This document shows, piece after piece, positions 19,523 through 28,996 of a stretch of 64,000 nucleotides of DNA. The stretch is taken from contig JAALLF010000004.1 in NCBI GenBank assembly GCA_011087645.1, positions 140,987-204,986 of the forward strand, given 5' to 3'. The position numbers and the translations under genes were made by a program. This DNA comes from Alphaproteobacteria bacterium. GTDB taxonomy: Bacteria; Pseudomonadota; Alphaproteobacteria; UBA6615. The notes below the pieces were generated by a model that saw only the letters and a program-made list of their open reading frames with translations, ran no database searches and had not been told where the DNA came from. Position 1 is the first letter of the stretch. Each line of letters starts with the position of its first letter.

Positions 19523-20908
19523 TTATAAGAAATTTTTCGGCGCTGGCAGTCCGCTTTCGCCCAATTGATCGCACAAGTCTTGTTTCAGGCGGGCAAGGCC
19601 ATCTTCGTCGTCGGACTCGCAGCGCGCGACTAGCACATCCTGGGTATTCGACGCGCGCAAGAGCCACCACCCATCGGGCGTATTCACACGCACCCCGTCA
19701 ATCGTCGTGACATCGGCGTTCGCGCTGGCCAGGCGGCCCGCGACCTCGTCAATGACGGCGAACTTGCGGTCCTCCGAACACGGAAACCGCACCTCCGGCG
19801 TGTTGCACATCACGGGCATCTGATCGTAAAGCGCCGCCAGACTGGTTTGCCGACGTTCGAGCAGAGACAATAGCCGGACCGCGGCATAAAGCGCGTCATC
19901 AAAGCCATAATAGCGGTCGGCAAAGAAGATATGGCCGCTCATCTCGCCGGCCAGTGGCGCCGACAGTTCGGCCATCTTGGATTTGATCAGGGAATGACCG
20001 GTGTTCCACATTACCGGATCGCCGCCCAGGCGGCCGATTTCGTCGAACAGGGCCTGACTCGACTTCACATCGGCGATGATCGAGGCGCCCGGATCGCGAT
20101 ACAGAACGTCCTCGGCAAACAGCATCATCAACTGGTCAGCCCATAAAATGCGTCCCTGCCCGTCGACCGCGCCAATCCGATCGCCGTCTCCGTCGAAGGC
20201 AATTCCCAGTTCGCAATCATTTTCCTTCACATGTGACTGCAGCTCGGCGAGATTTTCCGCCACCGTCGGGTCCGGATGATGGCCAGGAAATGTACCGTCG
20301 ACGATCCCGTTGATCACATAGTGATGGCCGGGCATGGCGGTGCATAGCCGATTGAGCACGTCACCCGCCGCGCCATTGCCTGGGTCCCAGGCAATTGACG
20401 CCATGCGCGTCGATTGAAACTCCTCCGCCAGCCGCGCCACGTAGGCGTCGCGAATATCAATTTCGTCGACACTGCCCGCGCCAGTAGCGAATGCGGTTGA
20501 ATCCACCAATTCAGCCAGCCCTTGAATATCGACGCCAAAAAACGGCTTACCCTGCAGGGTCATTTTAAAACCGTTATATTCTGGCGGATTATGGCTGCCG
20601 GTCACCATCACGCCGCCATCGGTCGGCAAATGCTTGATGGCGAATGACAGCATCGGGGTTGGCCCCATACCGACTTGCCGCACGGCTAGTCCGCACGACA
20701 TCAACCCGGCAACCAGCGCTTCGGCCAGTTCGGGGCTCGTTGTGCGGCCGTCATAGCCGACAGCGACCGAGGCCCCGCCGCTTTCAGTTAACCGCGTTCC
20801 AAACGATTTACCCAGCGCCCGTGCGTCATCGGCCGTCAGCGTTTCGCCGACAATTCCCCGTACGTCATATTCACGCAGGATGCTGGGGTCGAAAGAATGG
20901 CCGGTCAT
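19523..20908 (-). CDS. Phosphomannomutase/phosphoglucomutase
   Basis: 461 residues from the ATG at 20908; an ATG at 20929 or an earlier start would overlap ugd. The alpha-D-phosphohexomutase signature is complete: FDPSILREYDVRG start, the phosphoserine loop VMVTGSHNPP, the metal loop FDGDGDRIG, the sugar-binding GEMSGH and the phosphate-binding RASNTQDV near the end. Dual-specificity AlgC/ManB-type enzymes interconvert hexose 1- and 6-phosphates. Four bp after ugd and in line with galU, it can supply glucose-1-phosphate for UDP-glucose. Confidence 0.93.
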   Translation of the reverse strand: MTGHSFDPSILREYDVRGIVGETLTADDARALGKSFGTRLTESGGASVAVGYDGRTTSPELAEALVAGLMSCGLAVRQVGMGPTPMLSFAIKHLPTDGGVMVTGSHNPPEYNGFKMTLQGKPFFGVDIQGLAELVDSTAFATGAGSVDEIDIRDAYVARLAEEFQSTRMASIAWDPGNGAAGDVLNRLCTAMPGHHYVINGIVDGTFPGHHPDPTVAENLAELQSHVKENDCELGIAFDGDGDRIGAVDGQGRILWADQLMMLFAEDVLYRDPGASIIADVKSSQALFDEIGRLGGDPVMWNTGHSLIKSKMAELSAPLAGEMSGHIFFADRYYGFDDALYAAVRLLSLLERRQTSLAALYDQMPVMCNTPEVRFPCSEDRKFAVIDEVAGRLASANADVTTIDGVRVNTPDGWWLLRASNTQDVLVARCESDDEDGLARLKQDLCDQLGESGLPAPKNFL

Positions 20909-20912
20909 GGGG

Positions 20913-22238
20913 TTAGTCGCTGGCACCATGAACCGAGGGTCGACCGATTGAGATATAGTCGAACCCATTCCGCAGCATTTCGTCCGGATTGTAGATATTG
21001 CGCAAATCGATCATCAGCGGCGCCGACAACAATGACTTTGTCCGCCCAAGATCGAGGGCGCGAAACTCATTCCATTCCGTCAGGATAACCACGGCATCGG
21101 AACCGGTCATGGCATCGTAGCTATCCTCGCACCAGGCGACACCGTTCAAGACTTTACGCGCTTCATCCATGCCTTCCGGATCGAAAGCGCGCACAGTTGC
21201 GCCGGCGTCGATCAACCTCGGCACCACGACCAGGCTCGGCGCGTCGCGCATGTCGTCGGTGTTGGGTTTGAAGGCAAGCCCCAGGACCGCGATCGTCTTG
21301 CCTTCCAGCGAGCCGCCACAAGCCGCAATGATTTTGTCCGCCATCGCCGATTTGCGGTCATCATTGATCGCCACAACCTGCTCGACCAAGGTGATTGGTG
21401 CGCCGGCGTCGCGCGCGGTTTGCACCAAGGCAAGGGTATCTTTGGGGAAACACGATCCGCCATAGCCCGGGCCAGCGTTCAAAAACTTGCCGCCGATACG
21501 TCCATCGAGGCCGATCCCCCGCGCGACATCTTGAACATCTGCGCCGACGCTCTCACAGAGGTCGGCGAACTCATTGATGAAGGTGATCTTGGTCGCCAGG
21601 AATGAGTTTGCCGCGTATTTGATGACCTCTGCGGTCTCCAGCGACGTGAATACGATGGGTGTATCGCGCAGGAACAAGGGTCGATAGAGACCCCGCAATA
21701 CCGTGCGCGCATGGTCTGTCTCCGCGCCGATAACCACACGGTCGGGCCGCATAAAATCCTCAATCGCCGCCCCTTCGCGCAGGAACTCCGGGTTCGACGC
21801 CACGTCGAGCCCGTTATCCGGCCGCACCGCCTTGATGCGCGCGCTAATCTCGCGCCCGGTTCCGACAGGAACGGTCGACTTGGTCACTACGACAGTGCCC
21901 GGATCAGCGTGCGCGGCGATTTCCTCAGCAGCGGCATAAACGTAAGAGAGGTCCGCGTGACCATCGCCCCTGCGTGATGGCGTTCCAACCGCGATGAAAA
22001 CCGCCTGGGCGCCAGCAACGGCTGTCGACAGATCGGTGGTAAAGCCAAGCCGGCCGGCGGCGACATTGCGCTTCACCAGATCTTCGAGACCCGGTTCGTA
22101 AATCGGCATCTCGTCGCGCAGCAACATGGCGATTTTGTCGGCATCCTTGTCAACGCAAACGACGTCCCAGCCGAACTCGGAAAAACAAGCGCCCGACACC
22201 AAACCCACATAGCCCGTGCCGACCATTACGATACGCAT
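20913..22238 (-). CDS. ugd: UDP-glucose 6-dehydrogenase
   Basis: 441 residues, typical bacterial UGDH length. The N-terminal Rossmann fold has VGTGYVGLVSG. The central domain carries the catalytic cysteine in GPGYGGSCFPKDT. The C-terminal UDP-binding domain has LGLAFKPNTDDMRDAPS and VILTEWNEFR. It oxidises UDP-glucose to UDP-glucuronate in two NAD-dependent steps, providing acidic sugars for surface polysaccharide. Three bp after galU and 4 bp before the mutase gene: one operon. Confidence 0.97.
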   Translation of the reverse strand: MRIVMVGTGYVGLVSGACFSEFGWDVVCVDKDADKIAMLLRDEMPIYEPGLEDLVKRNVAAGRLGFTTDLSTAVAGAQAVFIAVGTPSRRGDGHADLSYVYAAAEEIAAHADPGTVVVTKSTVPVGTGREISARIKAVRPDNGLDVASNPEFLREGAAIEDFMRPDRVVIGAETDHARTVLRGLYRPLFLRDTPIVFTSLETAEVIKYAANSFLATKITFINEFADLCESVGADVQDVARGIGLDGRIGGKFLNAGPGYGGSCFPKDTLALVQTARDAGAPITLVEQVVAINDDRKSAMADKIIAACGGSLEGKTIAVLGLAFKPNTDDMRDAPSLVVVPRLIDAGATVRAFDPEGMDEARKVLNGVAWCEDSYDAMTGSDAVVILTEWNEFRALDLGRTKSLLSAPLMIDLRNIYNPDEMLRNGFDYISIGRPSVHGASD

Positions 22239-22241
22239 GAC

Positions 22242-23114
22242 CTACACCCCGTAAGCGGCAAGCACCTGGCGCAGCGCGGGACCCAAATCCTCGCGCTCCA
22301 GGGCAAAAGCAAAATTAGCTTCAAGGAAACCCAGCTTGTCGCCACAATCGAAGCGCTGCCCTTCGAAGACTTGCCCGTGGAACGGTTGGCGCCCAATCAA
22401 ACGCGCCATCGCATCGGTGAGTTGGATTTCCCCGCCCGCACCAATATCCTGGCGTTCCAATTCGCCGAAGACTTCGGGCATGAGGATATAGCGCCCGACA
22501 ACAGCCAGGTTCGACGGAGCATCATCGGGCGCTGGCTTTTCCACCAGCCCTTTAACCGCGTGCACCTCCCCCTCTGCGCCACCGGTTTCGATAATGCCGT
22601 AGCGTGATGTATGTTCGTGGGGAACTTCCATGGCCGCGACAACGTTGCCACCCTGATCGTCGAATACCGTCATCATCTGTTTTAGACAAGGCGTGTCGGC
22701 GAGGATCAAATCGTCGGCAAGCAGCACCGCGAAAGGCTCGTCGCCGATCAAGTGACGGGCACACCAAACCGCATGGCCCAGTCCCATCGGTTCCTGCTGA
22801 CGGACATAGGCAATTTGGCCGGGCTTGGGTAACCAGGCGCGGAGCGCGGCGAGTTCGTCGGATTTACCGCGCGCTTCCAGCGTCTGTTCGAGTTCGAAAC
22901 TATGGTCGAAATGGTCCTCGATGGCCGCCTTGCCGCGCCCGGTGACAAAGATGAATTCCTCGATACCAGCCTCGCGCGCCTCGTCAACGGCATATTGAAT
23001 CAAGGGACGGTCGACGATCGGCAACATCTCCTTCGGCATCGCCTTGGTGGCCGGCAAAAACCGGGTGCCAAGCCCGCCGACGGGAAAAATTGCCTTTCGT
23101 ACACGTGTCGCCAT
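22242..23114 (-). CDS. galU: UTP-glucose-1-phosphate uridylyltransferase
   Basis: 290 residues from the ATG at 23114; a TTG at 23126 is also in frame. Nucleotidyltransferase motifs: FPVGGLGTRFLPATKAMPKEMLP near the start, the FVTGRGKAAIEDHFD block, PFAVLLADDLI and a C-terminal RFDCGDKLGFLEANF. It makes UDP-glucose from UTP and glucose-1-phosphate. It appears to be the first gene of the galU-ugd-mutase unit; the 130-bp stretch upstream (23115-23246) presumably holds the promoter, but I see no convincing -35/-10 pair. Confidence 0.97.
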   Translation of the reverse strand: MATRVRKAIFPVGGLGTRFLPATKAMPKEMLPIVDRPLIQYAVDEAREAGIEEFIFVTGRGKAAIEDHFDHSFELEQTLEARGKSDELAALRAWLPKPGQIAYVRQQEPMGLGHAVWCARHLIGDEPFAVLLADDLILADTPCLKQMMTVFDDQGGNVVAAMEVPHEHTSRYGIIETGGAEGEVHAVKGLVEKPAPDDAPSNLAVVGRYILMPEVFGELERQDIGAGGEIQLTDAMARLIGRQPFHGQVFEGQRFDCGDKLGFLEANFAFALEREDLGPALRQVLAAYGV

Positions 23115-23236
23115 AGGAGGGGCCAAGCGGTTGTGAACGCCGTACGGAGATGATGAGAGATCAGGTCTTGTGCCACAGCGTTTCGGAAGCGTGCAAGCTG
23201 TAGCACGGAGAGCTAGCTAAAATGCTAACGACCGCT

Positions 23237-23256
23237 AAAAAGCGGGCTAAGAGCCC
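23237..23256 (-). terminator. Terminator overlapping the DnaJ-protein stop codon
   Basis: On the minus strand, GGGCT-ctt-AGCCC (23244-23256) is followed by GCTTTTT. The TAG stop codon of the DnaJ-domain gene (23247-23249) lies inside this hairpin, so translation may interfere with it. Confidence 0.55.
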
Positions 23257-23969
23257 AATAATACGTCTTTGGCCTGATTAACCTTGGCCGCCATCCAATC
23301 CGAACCACCCTGATCGGGGTGGGCGGTCTTCATAACCTTGCGATAGGCGCTCTCAATCTCCTCTGACGAAGCACCCGTTTCCACGCCGAGAATCTCGCAC
23401 GCCTCATCGGCGCTCATGCCGGTGTTCGCCCAAGGACTATCGCTGCGCCCGCCGGTGGTTTCCTCGCGAGGACCCGCGCCCGCCACACTGCGCCATTCGG
23501 GATGATTCCGATCAAGATAGTTTTCCAGCACCAGGCGCGATTGTTCGTCATCGGCTGCACACTCGCGCCACAGCTCAATAAGTTCCCCCAGGTTCAGCGA
23601 TTGGAGTTCACGCCCGACAAACCGGCCATCTGTGATGTCACCGGTCATTTCGCCGCTGTCATGGTCTAAAACCATGCGCAAAAATCGTGTCGAAATTTCG
23701 CTCGACTGCCCAGACCGGGGACCACGGGCATTCTTGCGCATGGTGTTGACCGCGCGGGCCCGGACCAACCAGGGGAGCAAGAAAAACAGGATCCCCGGCA
23801 GCCATTGCCATCGACCCGAAACGACAATGGCGCCCAGCAGGATAACCCCCAGTATTCCACCCGCCCATCGCAGGGCCTTCAAAAGGAGGCGTGGGTCGGC
23901 CTGGATCCACCACCGAGCGATCAGATAAAGGCCGAAGATGACAACAAGCGCTGCGATTAACCAAGGCAT
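23247..23969 (-). CDS. Membrane-anchored DnaJ-domain protein
   Basis: 240 residues. Two hydrophobic segments (about 3-20 and 33-70) form the membrane anchor. The middle part has TERB/Tim44-like charged helices. A C-terminal J domain (about 185-240) has the HPD motif in AHPDQGGSD and ends NQAKDVLLGS, as in Pam18/TIM14-like proteins. J proteins stimulate DnaK ATPase. It is the last gene of a unit with mipZ and a VWA gene, 12 bp behind the latter. The partner and client are unknown. Confidence 0.88.
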   Translation of the reverse strand: MPWLIAALVVIFGLYLIARWWIQADPRLLLKALRWAGGILGVILLGAIVVSGRWQWLPGILFFLLPWLVRARAVNTMRKNARGPRSGQSSEISTRFLRMVLDHDSGEMTGDITDGRFVGRELQSLNLGELIELWRECAADDEQSRLVLENYLDRNHPEWRSVAGAGPREETTGGRSDSPWANTGMSADEACEILGVETGASSEEIESAYRKVMKTAHPDQGGSDWMAAKVNQAKDVLLGS

Positions 23970-23981
23970 GCTCTACGTTCC

Positions 23982-24701
23982 TCAGTTCTTGCCGCTTATT
24001 TGGTGGGTTATTTGCAGCGCTTTGCCGCCGGCGCGGCGACCGTAATCCTCGAGCGCGCCTTGACCGCCGGCCGAATAAACCGCCACAGCCTTCAAAAGCT
24101 CGCCCAACTGGCCTGCGCTGCCCGCATCGAAAGCGCAATAGGCGCCATTGGAGAGGCGCGCGATTTGTTCGAACCCCCGCCGCGATACCGCCTCGCCACC
24201 TTCGTGGAATATGAATATCGGGGTCCCAACGAGACCCAATTGCCCGGCCAAGTGACCCAAATCATCGATATCCTCTTCGACGACGTCGCCGACGAAGACA
24301 ACGGCATTGACCTTCTTGCGGCGGGTTTCCTTCAATGCATGACGAAGAACCTTGCGGATTTGCGTGCGACCGGCCAGGCAGCGCACCTGGGTCATGCGCT
24401 TAACCAGCTCCTGCGGTCCTCCCACCCATTTGGTAACTTTCATCTCGCCAAAGCCGCGATAAAAGGCGAGCTGCACTTCCAAACCGCCGAGCGTCTGGGT
24501 CGCGGAGAACATCTCCGATTGGATCGCGCAGGCCATGTCCCAAGTCGGCTCACGGCTGGCCGTCGCATCAATGGCGAACAGCAATCGACCGCGATGCCCT
24601 GGCGGCGTCGATTTGCCAACCGTCGCGACCTTATCCAGAAACGCCTCGACCTCAGCGTCGCTCGACGCTACTGGGGTTAATTTATCGCTCGTTCCGTTCA
24701 T
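23982..24701 (-). CDS. VWA-domain protein
   Basis: 239 residues, no signal peptide or membrane helix, so cytoplasmic. A von Willebrand A-like fold is suggested by LLFAIDATASREPTWD near residue 40 (a DxTxS variant of the MIDAS DxSxS), a GRTQIRKVLRHA helix and the NAVVFVGDVVEEDIDDLG strand-loop. Such domains usually mediate metal-dependent protein contacts. It sits 23 bp after mipZ and 12 bp before the membrane DnaJ gene. I cannot name the function; a chaperone-linked scaffold is only a guess from the neighbours. Confidence 0.8.
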   Translation of the reverse strand: MNGTSDKLTPVASSDAEVEAFLDKVATVGKSTPPGHRGRLLFAIDATASREPTWDMACAIQSEMFSATQTLGGLEVQLAFYRGFGEMKVTKWVGGPQELVKRMTQVRCLAGRTQIRKVLRHALKETRRKKVNAVVFVGDVVEEDIDDLGHLAGQLGLVGTPIFIFHEGGEAVSRRGFEQIARLSNGAYCAFDAGSAGQLGELLKAVAVYSAGGQGALEDYGRRAGGKALQITHQISGKN

Positions 24702-24724
24702 GCTCTCGGTACGCCGCCAATCCT

Positions 24725-25660
24725 CTAAAGCATCTTTCTGCTTGGCTCCGGCAGATCTAATGCCGCCGTCTCCGATACAACTTCATGTTCGACCTGCCGC
24801 TCGACGCCAATGGCCTGCAAAACAGTACGAACTTCCTGCAAGGCGGCGATGTGCGACATGGTGAGAGTGACGTCGGTCCCCTGTTCGCGAAGATCAAGCA
24901 AAGTCAGGCCTTTTAGGAACAATTCGCGAAAAATTACCCGCTCGCTAAACCCCGCAACCAACCGCAGGCCGAGCCGGCGCGATAGGTCAGCCAGGGCCTG
25001 TTCCATATTGCGCTTATTGCGCGAATCCAGCGACGCGAGCCGGTTTCGCATCACCACCCAGTCCATGGAACCGTCGCCGCGCTGCATACGCCGCTTTTTC
25101 TGCTCCCAGACCATTTCGGAATATTTGCTCGGCGCCAGCATCTTATAATTATCCAAATCGATACGCCCGAGCAGGTCGAGGTCAACAAAGCTGTCGTTGA
25201 GCGGCGTGATCAGCATATCGGCGTGGGAGTGGCCTTCGCGCGACAAATGATTGTCGCTACCGGGGGTATCCAAGATGATAAAATCGCAGTCCGACAGGGC
25301 GGCGATGGCGCGAACCAAACGTTCGCGTTCTTCTTCCTCCGCCGCATAACGATCACGCAATTCACTGCGGCCGACCGATCTGTAAAGCGGGTGCGGTAGC
25401 TGCATGCCATGCCGAGCGGCGTAGATGCGGCGGTTGTCGAAATATCGCGTCAGGGAGCCTTGCCTGGCGTCGAGGTCGATGGCGCCGACCCGATAGCCTT
25501 CGCGCAAAAGACCGACGATGACGTGCATCGCCGTGGTCGATTTGCCGGTCCCGCCCTTCTCGTTGCCGAAGACGACGATGCGCGCCCGGCGCACGCGGTT
25601 TTCCGCGGCTTGGCCGTTGGACTGCTCCGCCCTTGCGGTTGTAATTTCGTCAACCACCAC
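24725..25660 (-). CDS. mipZ: Division-plane positioning ATPase MipZ
   Basis: 311 residues. A ParA-family P-loop, K35-GGTGKST-42, follows NE; the switch regions are IDLDARQGSLTRYFDNR and IILDTPGSD. The long MipZ-specific middle (YKMLAPSKYSEMVWEQKKRRMQ...) and the block LRLVAGFSERVIFRELFLKGLTLLDL separate it from ParA and MinD. MipZ binds ParB near the origin and inhibits FtsZ away from mid-cell, replacing MinCD in many alphaproteobacteria. It starts 29 bp after the molybdopterin oxidoreductase gene and leads the VWA and DnaJ genes. Confidence 0.94.
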   Translation of the reverse strand: MVVDEITTARAEQSNGQAAENRVRRARIVVFGNEKGGTGKSTTAMHVIVGLLREGYRVGAIDLDARQGSLTRYFDNRRIYAARHGMQLPHPLYRSVGRSELRDRYAAEEEERERLVRAIAALSDCDFIILDTPGSDNHLSREGHSHADMLITPLNDSFVDLDLLGRIDLDNYKMLAPSKYSEMVWEQKKRRMQRGDGSMDWVVMRNRLASLDSRNKRNMEQALADLSRRLGLRLVAGFSERVIFRELFLKGLTLLDLREQGTDVTLTMSHIAALQEVRTVLQAIGVERQVEHEVVSETAALDLPEPSRKML

Positions 25661-25689
25661 TCATTCCCTTACTTCCGGCGCGCCCAACA

Positions 25690-27795
25690 TCAGACCGGCC
25701 GCAGCCAAACCGCGGTATCGTGAAAGACCGCGCCGCCATTGGGCAGACCGCGGTCCGCGCTGACCAGAGCGTTGATGCCGATACCTTCGACAAAAGCCTT
25801 GTTCGGCCAAATACCTTCAATGATGACCGTATTGCGCTGAACCCCAGCGAAGGCACGGACATGCAACACCACCGATGCCTGATGGTTGCCCACACGCACC
25901 AGCCCGCCATCGATCAAGCCGAGTTCGGCGCAAATATCAGGATGGATTTGCGCCTCTGCGCGACCTTCCTTCTCGATGGAGGTCTTGGTCTCGGCGAAAC
26001 TACTGTTGAGATAATTACGCGATGGCGCGGTCACCAACCGGTACGGATGTTCCGCGGTGGTCTGATCGATAATGTCGAAATGATCCGGCATTTCGGGCAT
26101 GGCTTCGTGCAAGGGACCAAGCGCCGACCAATCCGCCTTGAAATGAAACTTGCCGTCGCCGTGGCCGAAGCCGTTGAGGAAATGCGCCTCTTCAAATGAC
26201 GGCGCCCTATTTTCCCAGTGGCCCTGCCAGATGGTTTCGGCATCGGGATATCCTGAATCCGCCAGGGTGGCGTCCATGAGCTGCCAAGCGCTCATCTCAA
26301 AGCCGGGATGTTCCGCCCCGAGACGTTTCGCCAGCTCGCAATGCACCCAATGATTGGGCCGGGACTCGCCGATCGGTTCGATGACCTGTTTCGTCACATG
26401 GAAATATGTGTTGCCGCCGCCGGTATACATATCGTCATGTTCGAGAAAGGTCGTCGCCGGCAGCACGATGTCGGCCATTTGCGCTGTCTCGGTGAGGAAT
26501 TGCTCGTGTACGCAGGTGAACAAATCATCTCGCGCAAAGCCGGCGCGTACTTTCAGGAGGTCCGGCGCGACGTTCATGGGGTTGGTGTTCTGGATAAACA
26601 TTGCGGTGATCGGCGGCCCGTCGCCCAGATCGTCTGGGTCGCCCGTAAGGATCGCCCCAATCCGCGATTGGTCGAGCACGCGCACGCTGGGATCGACCCG
26701 ATCGAGACCCATGATCAAGGTTTGATCGATATTGAAGATAGCGCCGTTGGAATAGAGCGCTCCGCCGCCGCGATGTTGCCAGGCGCCGGTTACCGCCGGC
26801 AGACAACTCGCGGCGTGCATTTGCGCCGCCCCGTTGCGGCTCCGCGAGAAACCGTAGCCCAAGCGTATGAAACTGCGTTTCGTTTTCCCATAAAGCCGCG
26901 CGAAAGCGACGATCTCCTCGACAGTCAGCCCGGTAATCTCAGCCGCCCAGGCCGGAGTGCGCGATTCCAGATGCTTCTCGAAGGCTTCGGGAACGTCAGT
27001 ATATTTCACCAGATAGTCCCGGTCGGCATAGCCTTCCTTGAACAGCACATGCATCACCGCGCAGGCCAACGCCCCGTCGGTTCCCGGGTTCACCATCAGA
27101 TGCATGTCAGCTTGTTTGGCGCTGGCGTTGCGGTAGGGGTCGACGACGACCAGCTTGGCGCCGCGCTCTTTGCGGGCCCGCGCGATATGGGTCATGACAT
27201 TGACTTGGGTATGGACCGGGTTGGTGCCCCACACCACGATCAGATCGGACTCGACCATCTCCAGCGGATCAACGCCGCGTTTCGATCCGGCGCCGGCCTT
27301 CCAACCGGCGTCCGATAAGGCGATACAGAAGGTCGAGTGCTGCCGCGAATACCCCTTAACGTGGCGCAGCCGTTCGATGCCGTCGCGCTGCACCAAGCCC
27401 ATAGTGCCGGCGTAGAAATACGGCCAGACAGTTTCCGCGCCATGGGTTTGCTCGGCCTGCAGCAAACGCTCGGCAACCTCGTCCAGCGCATCCTCCCACG
27501 ACAAAGGCGCGAAGCCGTCCCGGCCCGCCCCCTTATCACCGGTCCGCCGCAGCGGTGTCAGCAACCGGTCGGGATGGTGGGTGCGTTCGGCATAGCGCGC
27601 CACCTTGGCGCAAATAACGCCGGCTGTGTAGGGATTTGCCCCCGCTCCGCGTACCCGGCCGATGGTATTCGGGTCGAGACGCTCGACCTCCAACGCGCAG
27701 GTGCTCGGGCAATCGTGGGGGCACGCCGAGTGGACGATTTCCACGTTTGCATCATCTGCCTGCGATGGCGCGCTGCGCGATTGGTCGAGCGGCAT
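25690..27795 (-). CDS. Molybdopterin-dependent oxidoreductase (Mo-bisPGD family)
   Basis: 701 residues. The N-terminal [4Fe-4S] motif is C25-x3-C29-x3-C33 with a fourth cysteine near residue 62 (VICAKV). The MGD-binding blocks are VVWGTNPVHTQVN, VVDPYRNASAKQADMHLMVNPGTDGALA and, at the C-terminus, a molydopterin dinucleotide-binding domain from about 570 (HPYRLVTAPSRNYLNSSF). No Tat signal, so probably cytoplasmic. It belongs to the formate dehydrogenase/BisC-like COG0243 group; substrate unknown. No electron-transfer subunit genes are adjacent. Confidence 0.9.
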   Translation of the reverse strand: MPLDQSRSAPSQADDANVEIVHSACPHDCPSTCALEVERLDPNTIGRVRGAGANPYTAGVICAKVARYAERTHHPDRLLTPLRRTGDKGAGRDGFAPLSWEDALDEVAERLLQAEQTHGAETVWPYFYAGTMGLVQRDGIERLRHVKGYSRQHSTFCIALSDAGWKAGAGSKRGVDPLEMVESDLIVVWGTNPVHTQVNVMTHIARARKERGAKLVVVDPYRNASAKQADMHLMVNPGTDGALACAVMHVLFKEGYADRDYLVKYTDVPEAFEKHLESRTPAWAAEITGLTVEEIVAFARLYGKTKRSFIRLGYGFSRSRNGAAQMHAASCLPAVTGAWQHRGGGALYSNGAIFNIDQTLIMGLDRVDPSVRVLDQSRIGAILTGDPDDLGDGPPITAMFIQNTNPMNVAPDLLKVRAGFARDDLFTCVHEQFLTETAQMADIVLPATTFLEHDDMYTGGGNTYFHVTKQVIEPIGESRPNHWVHCELAKRLGAEHPGFEMSAWQLMDATLADSGYPDAETIWQGHWENRAPSFEEAHFLNGFGHGDGKFHFKADWSALGPLHEAMPEMPDHFDIIDQTTAEHPYRLVTAPSRNYLNSSFAETKTSIEKEGRAEAQIHPDICAELGLIDGGLVRVGNHQASVVLHVRAFAGVQRNTVIIEGIWPNKAFVEGIGINALVSADRGLPNGGAVFHDTAVWLRPV

Positions 27796-27913
27796 AGCGT
27801 CTACTTCCTCAATCCCAGATCGGAGGATACACCGTCCTATATGCGACGGGATTCTTACAAGGCCAACTATAGCCGAACGGCGGAAAAGCGTCGATTCACC
27901 CGTGTACCAATCA

Positions 27914-28996
27914 TTACTCTTGGGGATTTACGTGCAAAACGCCATCGGGTCGGAAGGCCCGGAAGGCAAAGGCAAATGTGACGTCATAAGCGATATCCTC
28001 GAGCACACCCCCCTCACCGCGACGCCGAACCAAAACATTGCCCACATCGCGGCCCGCCAGGATCAAGGGATGATCGTGTAGGGAGTTTTGGCCGGGCTCC
28101 CAATCGATGAAGAATTTATCGGTTTCAACGCGTTGTCGCACGCGCAGCAACTCAAGCGTCCAGGCCTCGTCGCCAACCACCACAACCCGCGCTAGAGGTG
28201 ACATATCCTCAGGCAATTCGTAGGGATAGCGCTCGCGCAGCATCGTGCGGGACTGGGTCGCCCATTCACTATCCATGCCCTGATAGGGGGTTTCGCCATA
28301 GGGGTGGGTCATGACGTTGTTGGGGATCAGGAGTTTGCCGTCCGGCGCGCGCCGGCGAAATTTTTCGAACGACTCCAGCCGCGCCGGCACGACCTTCATC
28401 AAGCTGCCGCTCTTGGCGCCGACGATCGCCTCGCCGGTGAATTGTTGCCACCAGCTCTCCGACTGGCGGTCGTACATCACCATATCGAAATGGCGGATGC
28501 GCCCGGTATTGCGGAAGTCCAGCACCTCGCCGTCGATCCGGCGATCATAAACCACGCCGGAATTGCAGAGCGGACAGTAGCTCACCAGCACCGGTACGCC
28601 GCCCACCACGTCGTTGACGATTTCGTGCCACAGCAGCAGGCGCAGCGGATAAGCCCGGGCATCACCGTTGATGATCAGCGACAGAACTGGTTCCAACAGG
28701 CCCATGGCGGATAGGTCGGAAACGGGTTGGAAGCGCGGGCTGTCGATCGAGCTAATCGTGTCACGCAGGTTACCGTCGTCACGAATTTCTTCGAGCGCTA
28801 CCGTTGTGCGCGTGAAATCAGTTTTCGGAAATTCGCTTTTCCACAGATCGAAATTTTCAGGCTCTGCCGTGGCCGGCGGCGCCATAAGCCCCACGGTCGC
28901 CACCAGTAGTGACGCAATCAACCAGCGAAAAGCCTCATCGTGAGCTTGTCGAAGAATTGAGGTTTTTCGGCCCTCATACTTCGACAAGCTCAGCAT
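27914..28996 (-). CDS. DUF3179 exported protein, copy 1
   Basis: 360 residues from the ATG at 28996. The domain core has LLLWHEIVND, SYCPLCNSGVVYDRR (a CxxC pair), FRNTGRIRHFDMVMYDRQSESWWQQFTGEAIVG in sequence and an FRRRAPDGKLLIPN block. A hydrophobic stretch (about 24-42, ending PPATA) looks like a signal peptide. The first 22 codons lie inside the dispersed repeat at 28933-29000, so the start is doubtful; TTG at 28921 is an alternative but would drop the basic end. Last of three tandem paralogues. DUF3179 function is unknown. Confidence 0.85.
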   Translation of the reverse strand: MLSLSKYEGRKTSILRQAHDEAFRWLIASLLVATVGLMAPPATAEPENFDLWKSEFPKTDFTRTTVALEEIRDDGNLRDTISSIDSPRFQPVSDLSAMGLLEPVLSLIINGDARAYPLRLLLWHEIVNDVVGGVPVLVSYCPLCNSGVVYDRRIDGEVLDFRNTGRIRHFDMVMYDRQSESWWQQFTGEAIVGAKSGSLMKVVPARLESFEKFRRRAPDGKLLIPNNVMTHPYGETPYQGMDSEWATQSRTMLRERYPYELPEDMSPLARVVVVGDEAWTLELLRVRQRVETDKFFIDWEPGQNSLHDHPLILAGRDVGNVLVRRRGEGGVLEDIAYDVTFAFAFRAFRPDGVLHVNPQE

